The notes: generated by a model not told the origin, from the letters alone. A stretch of DNA of 6,194 bases from CAADGN01 sp035443945 (GCA_035443945.1 DAOMNQ010000114.1:1-6194), one strand, 5' to 3'. Positions 1 through 5,941 are shown, numbered from the stretch's first letter. Numbers and translations are program-made.

Positions 1-622
1 GGGTGATGGCGTTCGCGCCGGCGTACTTCGAGTAGTCCGCGACGCGGGCGGGGTCGACGAACACCGGCACGCTCGCGAGGCTCGCGCGCCGGATGACCTC
101 GCGGCAGAGCGCCTCGTCGCAGACGCCCTTGTCGTAGTCCTCGACGCAGACGACATCGACGGAATCGAGCGCGGCGTCGAATGCTGCAAGCAGGCGGCGT
201 CGCGCATCAGGCCCGAGCGCTTCACACGACTCATGGTCGACGCGGAACATCTTCTGCGGGTGACGCTGCTGGGCGAGGCCGACGAGGTTGCGCTTGAGCG
301 TCGTGGGACGCGAGGGATCCGTGATGAGGCCCGCCGTCTCGACGCCGGCCTGCTGAAGGGCATCGCGCAGCACGCGGCCCTCGGCATCGTCGCCGGTCAC
401 GCCGAACACAGCCACACGGCCGTGCATCGCGGCCAGGTCGAGCGTGAGGCTCGCCGCGCCCCCCGCTGTGCGCTCGGTCCGGCGGACGCGGAGGACGGGC
501 ACGGGCGCGTCGGCGGAGAGGCGTTCGGCGTCTCCGTAGACCAGTTCGTCGAGCATGAAGTCGCCGACGACCAAGGCCCGGAACGGCCGCCAGGCGTCGA
601 GGTGGCGCAGGAGCGTGTCCAT
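1..622 (-). CDS. rfaE1: D-glycero-beta-D-manno-heptose-7-phosphate kinase-like PfkB kinase (HldE N-terminal domain / RfaE1), partial
   Basis: This is a cytosolic sugar kinase of the PfkB/ribokinase family. Known relatives phosphorylate heptose 7-phosphate at C1 with ATP, on the way to ADP-heptose for lipopolysaccharide or other glycans. The 207 visible codons start with MDTLLRHLDAWRPF. They then show VVGDFMLDELVYGDAERLS (18-36), matching the VVGDxMLDxYxxGxxxRIS signature of RfaE1, followed by APVPVL (39-44), a GGAA glycine turn (54-57), RPTTLKRN (105-112), RHPQKMFRVDHE (120-131), EDYDKGV (161-167) and VFVDPARVADYSKYAGA (187-203). The order and spacing fit RfaE1/HldE well. The left edge cuts the gene just before the expected TPN segment and the catalytic Asp/ATP-binding half, so I cannot tell a stand-alone kinase from a bifunctional HldE with an adenylyltransferase domain. 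The start is the first ATG after the ktrA stop, 24 nt away. The upstream bases are pyrimidine-rich with no Shine-Dalgarno. Family assignment is firm; exact substrate is inferred. Confidence 0.87.
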   Translation of the reverse strand, partial: MDTLLRHLDAWRPFRALVVGDFMLDELVYGDAERLSADAPVPVLRVRRTERTAGGAASLTLDLAAMHGRVAVFGVTGDDAEGRVLRDALQQAGVETAGLITDPSRPTTLKRNLVGLAQQRHPQKMFRVDHESCEALGPDARRRLLAAFDAALDSVDVVCVEDYDKGVCDEALCREVIRRASLASVPVFVDPARVADYSKYAGANAIT

Positions 623-646
623 GCGGGAGAAGGGTACGCGCCGCGG

Positions 647-1321
647 TCAGTCGTCGCGCGGGAGGCGGCGGAGGTCCTCGTCGCGCCCCATCAGCACGAG
701 GATGTCGCTGGGGCGGAGCGGCTCGTCGGGGCGGGGCATCTCGATGCGCGGCCCCACGGCGCGGGCGTCGCCCGCCCCCTCTCGCCGGATGGCGACGACG
801 TGGACGCCCGCCTTCGCACGCAGGTTGAGTTCGACGAGCGTCTGGCCGACCCAGTTTTTCGGGGCCTTGATCTCAACGACGCTGTACCCCTCGTGAAACT
901 CGATCTGGTTGAGGAACCGAGGGCTGATGAGGCGGTTGGCCCAGCGGTCGGCGGACTCCTCCTCGGGGCTGACGACCTCGTCCGCACCGATTCGGGCGAG
1001 GATGCGGGCGATCGTCGGCGACCACGCCCGGGCAATGACGCGCGGCACGCCGATCTGCTTGAGGATGACCGTGCTCAGCGTGAGGGCCTCGAAGTCCGCG
1101 CCGATGCCGAGGACGGCGGCGTTGAACTTCTGGACACCCTGCGAGCGGAGGGCTTCCTCGTCGGTCGAGTCGAGGCAGACAGCGAGGGTGACGCGGCCGC
1201 TGAACTCCTCGACGATCTCGCGGTCCTTGTCGATGGCGAGGACTTCGTGCCCCGCGGCGGCGAGGTTCGTGGCGAGGCGGCCGCCGAAGCGTCCAAGCCC
1301 GATGACGGCGAATCGGTCCAT
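647..1321 (-). CDS. ktrA: KtrA/TrkA-type potassium uptake regulatory protein with RCK_N and RCK_C domains
   Basis: This is the cytosolic gating subunit of a Ktr-type K+ uptake system. In known homologues an octameric ring binds ATP/ADP (or NAD(H)) and opens or closes the KtrB dimer. The 224-residue protein has the usual KtrA length. Residues 1-135 form the Rossmann-like RCK_N domain, with AVIGLGRFG (5-13, GxGxxG nucleotide loop) and the acidic residue D31 at the end of strand 2 (VLAIDKD) that contacts the ribose. LDSTDEEAL (50-58), IARAW (96-100) and IGADEVVSPEEE (111-122) are also typical of the family. Residues 145-220 match RCK_C (YSVVEIKAPKNWVGQTLVELNLR...VHVVAIRRE). The gene follows ktrB by 17 nt, so the two are almost certainly cotranscribed. 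The start ATG has a good GGAG ribosome binding site six bases upstream, which fixes it. The protein is soluble, with no signal peptide. The name trkA is an alternative; the single RCK unit favours ktrA. Confidence 0.93.
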   Translation of the reverse strand: MDRFAVIGLGRFGGRLATNLAAAGHEVLAIDKDREIVEEFSGRVTLAVCLDSTDEEALRSQGVQKFNAAVLGIGADFEALTLSTVILKQIGVPRVIARAWSPTIARILARIGADEVVSPEEESADRWANRLISPRFLNQIEFHEGYSVVEIKAPKNWVGQTLVELNLRAKAGVHVVAIRREGAGDARAVGPRIEMPRPDEPLRPSDILVLMGRDEDLRRLPRDD

Positions 1322-1327
1322 GCGTGG

Positions 1328-1331
1328 CTCC
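1328..1331 (-). promoter_or_regulatory. Ribosome binding site of ktrA
   Basis: On the minus strand GGAG lies six bases before the ktrA ATG (context CACGGAGCCACGCATG). It is the only convincing Shine-Dalgarno sequence among the genes in this window, and it fixes the ktrA start. It lies in the 17-nt gap after the ktrB stop, so ktrA can be translated independently from the shared mRNA. Confidence 0.65.
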
Positions 1332-1338
1332 GTGGGAA

Positions 1339-3147
1339 TCAGCCGAGGAGGACGCTGTCGTGGGCGTAAGCGTAGGGCCTGCGGACGCTCGCCCCGAGCA
1401 TGAGCGCGCCGAGCAGCGTGAGCGGGCCGACACGGCCGAGGAACATCGCCGCGATCATCACCACGCGGCCCGCGGGCGTCAACTCCTGGGTAAGCCCGAG
1501 CGAGAGGCCCGTGGTGGTGCAGCCGCTGACGGCCTCGAACACGACAACCTCGAAGGGCGCGCTCTCGGTGAGCGTGAGCAGAAGCGTGACGGTGGTGATG
1601 AGGGCGGCGTAGCAGAGGCCGAGAGTGCCCGCGCGGCGCACGAGCGTATCGGAGATGGCGCGTCCGAAGGCCTCGGTCTCTTCGCGGCGCCTGAGCGTAG
1701 CGACGACGGAGAGGACGAGCACGGCGAGCGTGGTGACCTTCATGCCCCCCGCGGTCGAGCCGGGCGCACCGCCGATGATCATCAGCGTCATCAGCGTCGT
1801 GCGGCCGACGGGCGAGACCTCGTCCATCGGGATGGTGTTGAAGCCGGCGGTGCGCGCGGCAACGGCCATGAAGGTGGCGTCCGAGACGGCTTCGAGGACG
1901 CCGACCTCGGGCGTCGCACCGGCATCGCGGGGATTGGGCAGGAGTTGGCCCGCCATGAAGACCGCGCCGCCAACGAGGAAGAGGATCAGCGTGGTGACGA
2001 GCACGAGTTTGCTGTGCAGGGCGAGCCAGCCTTCGCCGGGTCGGCGCGCAGGGATGGGCGTGCCGCGCACGCGGCCGATGAGCCGCAGAAGGCGGTACCT
2101 CACGACGCCGGTGACATCCGCGAGCACCGGGAAGCCCAGGCCGCCGAGCACGACGAGGGGAAGGATGACGGCGTGCGCGATGAGGCCGTAGCGGACGCCC
2201 TCCAGGCTGCGTCCGGTCAGGTCGAACCCCGCGTTGCAGAATGCGCTGATGCTGTGGAACGCGCTGAGGCCTGCGCGGCGGATGGGCGTGAGGGTCTCGC
2301 CCGGCGCGGCCTCCCAGAGCGGGTACATCAACGCCGCACCGACCAGTTCGATGCCCAGCGTTGTCAGCAGCACGAACCGCCCGAAATTCAGCAGGCGGTT
2401 CATTGGCATGTCGTTAAGCATCTGGCTGAGGCTGAGGTTCTCGCGAAGCGAGAGGCTGCGCCCGATCAGCATCGCCAGGGTCGAGCCGAAGAGGATGATG
2501 CCCAGACCGCCGAGTTGGATGAAGACAGCGATGACGGCGTGGCCGAAGGGCGTGAAGCCTTCGGCGGTGGTGCGGACAACAAGACCCGTCACGCAGACCG
2601 CGCTGGTCATGGTGAAGGCGGCGTCGAGCCAGGAGATCGGTTTGTCGGCGGGCGTGGCGACCGGCGTCTTGATGACGAGCGTTCCGACGACGATGAGCAC
2701 AAGGAACGACATGGGAAAAAGCACACCGGGCCTTTCGAGCACGCGCGAGAGGGCGACATTCAGGCCCCAGAGTTCGGCCGCGAAGCGGAGGACGGCCACC
2801 GCCTCGACGACGCGCCACGCCGGGCCGTCGGCGTCGATCACGCCGAAGGTCGCGCCGAACGCGGCCGCGACGGCGACACCCCACTCGGCGGGGCCGAAGC
2901 GGAACTGCTCAGTCAGCCTGCCCAGGGAGCGAGCAAGGCGGTACGCGAGAATGAAGTAGGCGAGGAGACAGGAGGCTTGGCCGACACGGACTATGGCCGT
3001 CGTGACCGGCGGCTCGTAGAAGCCGTGCTCCAGCGCAACCCCGACCGCCGCAAGAGCGACGAGGGTCGTGCGGAGAAGGGGCCACGCCATCCCGGCGAGC
3101 CTGTGGCCGGCGCGCCGTGGGCCGGTCGCGGCCTGGAGGGTCGTCAT
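1339..3147 (-). CDS. ktrB: KtrB/TrkH-family potassium uptake protein with an N-terminal membrane extension
   Basis: This is the K+-conducting membrane subunit of the Ktr/Trk/HKT superfamily and partner of the adjacent ktrA. From the chosen ATG it has 602 residues. All four M1-P-M2 repeats are present, each with its selectivity-filter glycine: VCVTGL (184-189), CNAGF (304-308), RTAGFN (432-437) and CTTTGLS (543-549). QLGGLGIILFG (211-221), GGAPGSTAGGMK (459-470, the intramembrane gating-loop region of repeat 3) and MFLGRVGPLT (568-577) are also typical. Classical KtrB has about 450 residues. Here roughly 140 extra residues precede repeat 1, with about four predicted membrane segments (near 22-43, 51-72, 88-104 and 110-136). 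The frame stays open to 3228, but that longer start lies inside the tRNA-Cys gene, so I place the start at 3147 (MTTLQAAT). An ATG at 3090 (MAWPLL) is a second option. No Shine-Dalgarno precedes either. Na+ coupling is known for some relatives and is not shown here. Confidence 0.92.
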   Translation of the reverse strand: MTTLQAATGPRRAGHRLAGMAWPLLRTTLVALAAVGVALEHGFYEPPVTTAIVRVGQASCLLAYFILAYRLARSLGRLTEQFRFGPAEWGVAVAAAFGATFGVIDADGPAWRVVEAVAVLRFAAELWGLNVALSRVLERPGVLFPMSFLVLIVVGTLVIKTPVATPADKPISWLDAAFTMTSAVCVTGLVVRTTAEGFTPFGHAVIAVFIQLGGLGIILFGSTLAMLIGRSLSLRENLSLSQMLNDMPMNRLLNFGRFVLLTTLGIELVGAALMYPLWEAAPGETLTPIRRAGLSAFHSISAFCNAGFDLTGRSLEGVRYGLIAHAVILPLVVLGGLGFPVLADVTGVVRYRLLRLIGRVRGTPIPARRPGEGWLALHSKLVLVTTLILFLVGGAVFMAGQLLPNPRDAGATPEVGVLEAVSDATFMAVAARTAGFNTIPMDEVSPVGRTTLMTLMIIGGAPGSTAGGMKVTTLAVLVLSVVATLRRREETEAFGRAISDTLVRRAGTLGLCYAALITTVTLLLTLTESAPFEVVVFEAVSGCTTTGLSLGLTQELTPAGRVVMIAAMFLGRVGPLTLLGALMLGASVRRPYAYAHDSVLLG

Positions 3148-3161
3148 GGGGGGGGATGGTA
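3148..3161 (-). promoter_or_regulatory. Possible -10 element and C8 tract directly before ktrB
   Basis: Reading the minus strand, TACCAT (3161-3156, four of six matches to TATAAT) is followed by eight C residues and then the ktrB ATG. The distance would suit a leaderless transcript starting at or near the ATG. No good -35 box sits 16-18 nt further upstream, so this may be chance. The C8 run itself is clear and replaces any Shine-Dalgarno sequence. Alternatively ktrB is transcribed only by read-through from the tRNA-Cys promoter. Confidence 0.2.
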
Positions 3162-3203
3162 GCGGGGAGTCGTCGCCGGCGGGTCGCGGCGGCGGGCGGG
3201 CAA

Positions 3204-3277
3204 AGGCCGCGGTGGGATTCGAACCCACGAATAACGGATTTGCAATCCGTCCCCTTGGTCCACTTGGGTACGCGGCC
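3204..3277 (-). tRNA. tRNA-Cys (anticodon GCA)
   Basis: This 74-nt minus-strand gene folds as a complete cloverleaf. The acceptor stem is GGCCGCG paired with CGCGGCC. The D stem is CCC/GGG with an 11-nt loop containing GG. The anticodon stem is ACGGA/TCCGT with loop TTGCAAA, giving anticodon GCA (decodes UGC/UGU). The variable loop has five bases, and the T arm is GTGGG/CCCAC with loop TTCGAAT. The discriminator base is U73, the known identity base of tRNA-Cys, which supports the assignment independently of the anticodon. The CCA end is not encoded (the next bases are TTG), so CCA must be added by nucleotidyltransferase. A sigma70-like promoter stands 25 nt upstream. No terminator is visible in the 56 nt between its 3' end and ktrB. 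Confidence 0.96.
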
Positions 3278-3302
3278 GGCGGCCTTGGTGGCCCGTGCGG
3301 GG

Positions 3303-3331
3303 ACGGTACGAGTTGCCCGGGCCGGGGTCAA
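3303..3331 (-). promoter_or_regulatory. Sigma70-like promoter for tRNA-Cys (and probably ktrB-ktrA)
   Basis: On the minus strand TTGACC (3331-3326, five of six matches to TTGACA) is followed by exactly 17 nt and then TACCGT (3308-3303, three of six matches to TATAAT). The expected transcription start is near 3296, about 19 nt before the mature tRNA 5' end. The -35 box is strong and the -10 is weak. The -35 directly abuts that of the divergent promoter at 3332-3360. Confidence 0.5.
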
Positions 3332-3360
3332 TTGAGGGGGCGCCGGCGACGAAGTAGGAT
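3332..3360 (+). promoter_or_regulatory. Sigma70-like promoter for the secreted protein gene
   Basis: TTGAGG (3332-3337, four of six matches to TTGACA) and TAGGAT (3355-3360, four of six matches to TATAAT) are separated by 17 nt. Transcription would start near 3367, giving a leader of only about 14 nt before the ATG at 3381. That fits the lack of a Shine-Dalgarno sequence in front of this gene. The promoter is back to back with the tRNA-Cys promoter, the junction being the palindrome TCAATTGA. Confidence 0.45.
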
Positions 3361-3380
3361 GCCCGACCTCGGGCCGGCCG

Positions 3381-4421
3381 ATGAGACACCGCATGACGCG
3401 AAGCGCACAAATGACGACGGGACTCTCGGCGGCCATCGTGGCGCTCGCGAGCAGTCGGGCCCTGGGACAGGATGGGCAGCCCCCTCCGAGGCCTCCTCAG
3501 CCGCCTGCGGACCTCGCGGACGACCCGCGACTCAACGACCCGAGCGTCGATGAAATGAAGCGGGAACTAGAACGGCGGGCCGATCCCGGGCGTCTGATCC
3601 TGCCGCGCCCCACCGCGACGGTGCAGCCGGTCGTGCCCGGCCGGCCGATGGAATCCTCGCTCCTGCCGGGGCTGAACGTGACGGAGGCCCCGCGGCCCAC
3701 GGGGCGCCTGATCGCAGAGGGGACCTTCCTCTGGGCCGCGCCGGGCCGGCTCTACCCGCTGAACGAGACAAACGACATCGTCTTCATCCCCGACGAAGAG
3801 GCGGAGGACGGGCCGAACGCCCTGCTGCTCATGCCCTCGCGGATGCGCGAGCGGCTGGAGACGACGCTCGGCACGGAGCGGCAGGGCACGCCGGTGCGGC
3901 TCACGGGCGAGGTCTTCGTCCATCTCGGACGCAACCACCTCCTCGTGACCGCCTTCGCGGCGGGAGGCTCCGACACGAAGCCCAACGGCGCGGCGAACGG
4001 CAACGGCGCGGACGGAACGCCCCAGCCCGAGATCGACCCGCGCGTGCAGGAACTCATCCGCGACCTGGAGCAGCAGCGCGGCACGCCGCGCACGCTCGGG
4101 CGCGAGACCGCCGAGGCCGTCGAGGACGAGGGCACGGTCCGCGAAGGCGACCTGCTGCTGCGGCGGCGCGGGCGAATGGTCCGGACGGCAGGCGGCGAAT
4201 GGGCCGTCGCGCTGGACAACGGCCCGGCGGGTGAGGCGCGGACGCTGATGCCGCTCGCCCCGTGCCGCACGGTGCAGGCCATGGAGCAGCGGGCGATCCG
4301 GCTCGGCGACGCGTGGACGTTCGAAGTCAGCGGTCGCCTGCTCCGCTTCCGCGGGCGGACGCACCTGCTGCCGACCATGTACGTCACCCTTCCGCCGACA
4401 GAAACCACGCCGATGCAGTGA
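3381..4421 (+). CDS. Secreted hypothetical protein with two copies of a helix-plus-beta unit
   Basis: I do not recognise a characterised family. The 346-residue protein begins with a likely Sec signal peptide: basic MRHRMTR, a hydrophobic stretch at about 11-25, and a probable cut after ALG (27-29). A proline-rich spacer (DGQPPPRPPQPPADL, 31-45) follows. Two similar units come next. The first has the helix DPSVDEMKRELERR (53-66) and a domain at about 113-192 running from GTFLWAAPGRL to GRNHLLVTAF. The second has the helix DPRVQELIRDLEQQ (219-232) and a domain at about 255-334 running from GDLLLRRRGRM to GRTHLLPTMY. A low-complexity stretch rich in N and G (199-212) lies between them. Each domain looks beta-rich and ends in a G(R/E)(L/V)...GRxHLL pattern. 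I believe similar uncharacterised proteins occur in Planctomycetota, but this is from memory. No catalytic motif, lipobox or C-terminal anchor is seen, so it is probably periplasmic. ATGs at 3393 and 3411 are possible alternative starts, though 3381 gives the best signal peptide. Confidence 0.85.
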   Translation: MRHRMTRSAQMTTGLSAAIVALASSRALGQDGQPPPRPPQPPADLADDPRLNDPSVDEMKRELERRADPGRLILPRPTATVQPVVPGRPMESSLLPGLNVTEAPRPTGRLIAEGTFLWAAPGRLYPLNETNDIVFIPDEEAEDGPNALLLMPSRMRERLETTLGTERQGTPVRLTGEVFVHLGRNHLLVTAFAAGGSDTKPNGAANGNGADGTPQPEIDPRVQELIRDLEQQRGTPRTLGRETAEAVEDEGTVREGDLLLRRRGRMVRTAGGEWAVALDNGPAGEARTLMPLAPCRTVQAMEQRAIRLGDAWTFEVSGRLLRFRGRTHLLPTMYVTLPPTETTPMQ

Positions 4422-4433
4422 GTCGGGCCGCGG

Positions 4434-5780
4434 TCAGGCGACAGGCGCCGTCCCCTCCACGGGTCGGTCCTCGACGGCCATCGGGTGCGTCGGCGCAGCG
4501 ATCACCGCCTCGCCCGGCATCGGGTTGAACCGCGAGCCGTAGAGCGGGAGTTTGCGGTTCGGCTCGTGGCTTGGGAGCAACGGCAGCAGCGTGACCGCCA
4601 GCACGAGCAGCCCGGCGTTCGCCAGCAGCATCGGCAGCATCCCCGTCCAGCCCAGATGCACCATCACGCTCGTCACCACCACCACCGCCAGCGAAAGCGG
4701 GATCAGCGCCTGCCACCCGAGCACCATCACCTGGTCGTACCGAAGCCGCGGCAGCGTCCAGCGGATCACGATCATGAAGCACACCAGCGCCAGCACCTTG
4801 CCGAAGTAGACGCCGAACTTCGCCAGCACCCCCACGAGCGTCACGTTGTCCGGGTGCAGCCAGTGCGTCGCGCTGATGAACCCGAGCGGGAGGTGGTAGC
4901 CGCCCAGGAACAGCAGCGTGAAGAACGCGCACCCCGTGATCATGTGCGCGTACTCGGCCAGGAAGAACAGCGCGAACCGCATCGACGAGTACTCGGTGTG
5001 GTAGCCGCCGACCAGTTCCTGCTCGGCCTCGGCGTTGTCGAAGGGGGCGCGGTTCGCCTCCGCCAGCGCGCAGCAGAAGAACAGCACCGCCGCGATCGGC
5101 TGGGCGAGGATCAGCCACCCGTGCTCGACCTGGTGGCGGATGATCGCCTCGGGCATGACCGCGCCGGTCAGCAGCAGGGCCGCCAGCAGCGAGAGCGCGA
5201 GCGGGATCTCGTAGGAGATCATCTGCGCCGTCGCCCGCAGCCCGCCGAGGAACGAGTACTTGTTGTTGCTCGCCCAGCCGCCGAGCGTCACGCCGTACAC
5301 GCCCAGCGACGCGACCGCGAGGATGTAGATGATGCCGACGTTCACCGGCGCGCCCGCCACGAACACCCGCCCGCCCGCGACCTCGCCCACGAGCGGGAGC
5401 GTGAACGCCGGCACGTCCCACATCCCCCCCCACGGGATCAGCACGAAGCCCATCAGCGCGGGGATGATGACGGCCATCGGCGCGAGCGTGAAGAGCGCCT
5501 TGTCCGTCCGCTCCGGCGTGTAGTCCTCCTTCAGCAGGAACTTCAGCCCGTCGGCCAGCGGCTGGCCCAGCCCGAGGCACCCGCGCAGGAACTTCAACGC
5601 CGGCAGGCCGAAGTCGAACCCGACGCGGTTGGGGCCGATGCGGTCCTGGATATACGCCGAGATCTTGCGCTCGAGGTAGATCAGGTACGCCACCGTGATC
5701 AGGATCACGTGCACGACCACCACGATCAGCACCAGGCTGACCACGAACTGCGCGGTCACGATGTCGGCAAGGTTCAGCAC
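4434..5780 (-). CDS. nuoH: NADH-quinone oxidoreductase subunit H (NuoH)
   Basis: NuoH (ND1 in mitochondria) is the membrane subunit of complex I that joins the peripheral arm to the proton-pumping arm and lines the quinone tunnel. From the GTG start the protein has 448 residues and about eight to nine hydrophobic helices. Signature stretches are YLERKISAY and QDRIGPNRVG (35-54), EANRAPFD (241-248), EAEQELVGGYHTEYSSMRF (251-269), ALFFLAEY (270-277) and RWTLPRLRYDQVMVLGW (340-356). All are in the usual order. The tail after the last helix is hydrophilic and longer than usual, about 45 residues. The frame is open to a TTG at 5831, but those codons lie in a short tandem repeat and encode non-conserved residues. 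I prefer the GTG at 5780 (MLNLADIV), one helix before the ERK motif; a GTG at 5804 is also possible. No Shine-Dalgarno precedes any of these. No other nuo gene is visible nearby. It converges on the upstream secreted-protein gene, with 12 nt between stops. Confidence 0.95.
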   Translation of the reverse strand: MLNLADIVTAQFVVSLVLIVVVVHVILITVAYLIYLERKISAYIQDRIGPNRVGFDFGLPALKFLRGCLGLGQPLADGLKFLLKEDYTPERTDKALFTLAPMAVIIPALMGFVLIPWGGMWDVPAFTLPLVGEVAGGRVFVAGAPVNVGIIYILAVASLGVYGVTLGGWASNNKYSFLGGLRATAQMISYEIPLALSLLAALLLTGAVMPEAIIRHQVEHGWLILAQPIAAVLFFCCALAEANRAPFDNAEAEQELVGGYHTEYSSMRFALFFLAEYAHMITGCAFFTLLFLGGYHLPLGFISATHWLHPDNVTLVGVLAKFGVYFGKVLALVCFMIVIRWTLPRLRYDQVMVLGWQALIPLSLAVVVVTSVMVHLGWTGMLPMLLANAGLLVLAVTLLPLLPSHEPNRKLPLYGSRFNPMPGEAVIAAPTHPMAVEDRPVEGTAPVA

Positions 5781-5815
5781 GGGGCCAACTGTAGTGTGGG
5801 GCACGCGATTGGGAA

Positions 5816-5850
5816 ATGGCCAGAGGGCCAAATGGCCAAAGGGCCAAATG
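5816..5850. repeat. 16-bp tandem repeat, two copies plus a partial third
   Basis: The unit ATGGCCAGAGGGCCAA (5816-5831) is followed directly by ATGGCCAAAGGGCCAA (5832-5847), which differs at one position, and by ATG of a third copy. Each unit can pair internally (TGGCC with GGCCA). It lies just upstream of nuoH and contains the TTG that extends the nuoH frame, which argues against that longer start. Function unknown; it may be a simple-sequence expansion. Confidence 0.7.
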
Positions 5851-5861
5851 AACCCTCTCCC

Positions 5862-5941
5862 CGCCCCGGAGGGGCGCTGTCATTCGCCCCGGGCGCAGCC
5901 CGGGGAACCCCGTTCGCGCCTCCCAAGCCCCGGAGGGGCGC
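5862..5941. repeat. GC-rich palindromic intergenic element of three hairpins (A-B-A')
   Basis: Hairpin A at 5862-5876 has stem CGCCCC/GGGGCG and loop GGA. Hairpin B at 5887-5905 has the perfect 8-bp stem CCCCGGGC/GCCCGGGG and loop GCA. Hairpin A' at 5927-5939 repeats the core of A. The 15-bp sequence GCCCCGGAGGGGCGC occurs at 5863-5877 and again at 5927-5941. The order A-B-A' looks like one whole unit followed by the first half of another. From memory, elements with this GCCCCGGAGGGGC core are dispersed between genes in Planctomycetota genomes. Only two copies of the core can be seen in this window, so dispersion is inferred. Confidence 0.6.

Noticed and set aside
233..1369. A 378-codon plus-strand frame opposite ktrA and the kinase gene
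   Set aside because: It is charge-rich, lacks recognisable motifs and overlaps two well-identified genes on the other strand.
1324..3162. A 612-codon open frame on the plus strand opposite ktrB
   Set aside because: Its product is full of Arg, Glu, Asp, Gly and Ala with no domain, as expected from the antisense of a GC-rich membrane-protein gene. The ktrB frame carries all four filter motifs.
3148..3228. Longer ktrB start at 3228
   Set aside because: The start codon lies inside the tRNA-Cys gene, and the added residues are Pro/Ala-rich and encoded partly by tRNA sequence.
3567..4408. Long minus-strand frames opposite the secreted-protein gene
   Set aside because: They lack a recognisable domain or signal. 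The plus frame has a signal peptide, a promoter and an internal repeat.
5781..5831. nuoH start at the TTG at 5831
   Set aside because: It falls within the 16-bp tandem repeat, and the added residues (ALWPFPNRVPH...) do not resemble NuoH N-termini.
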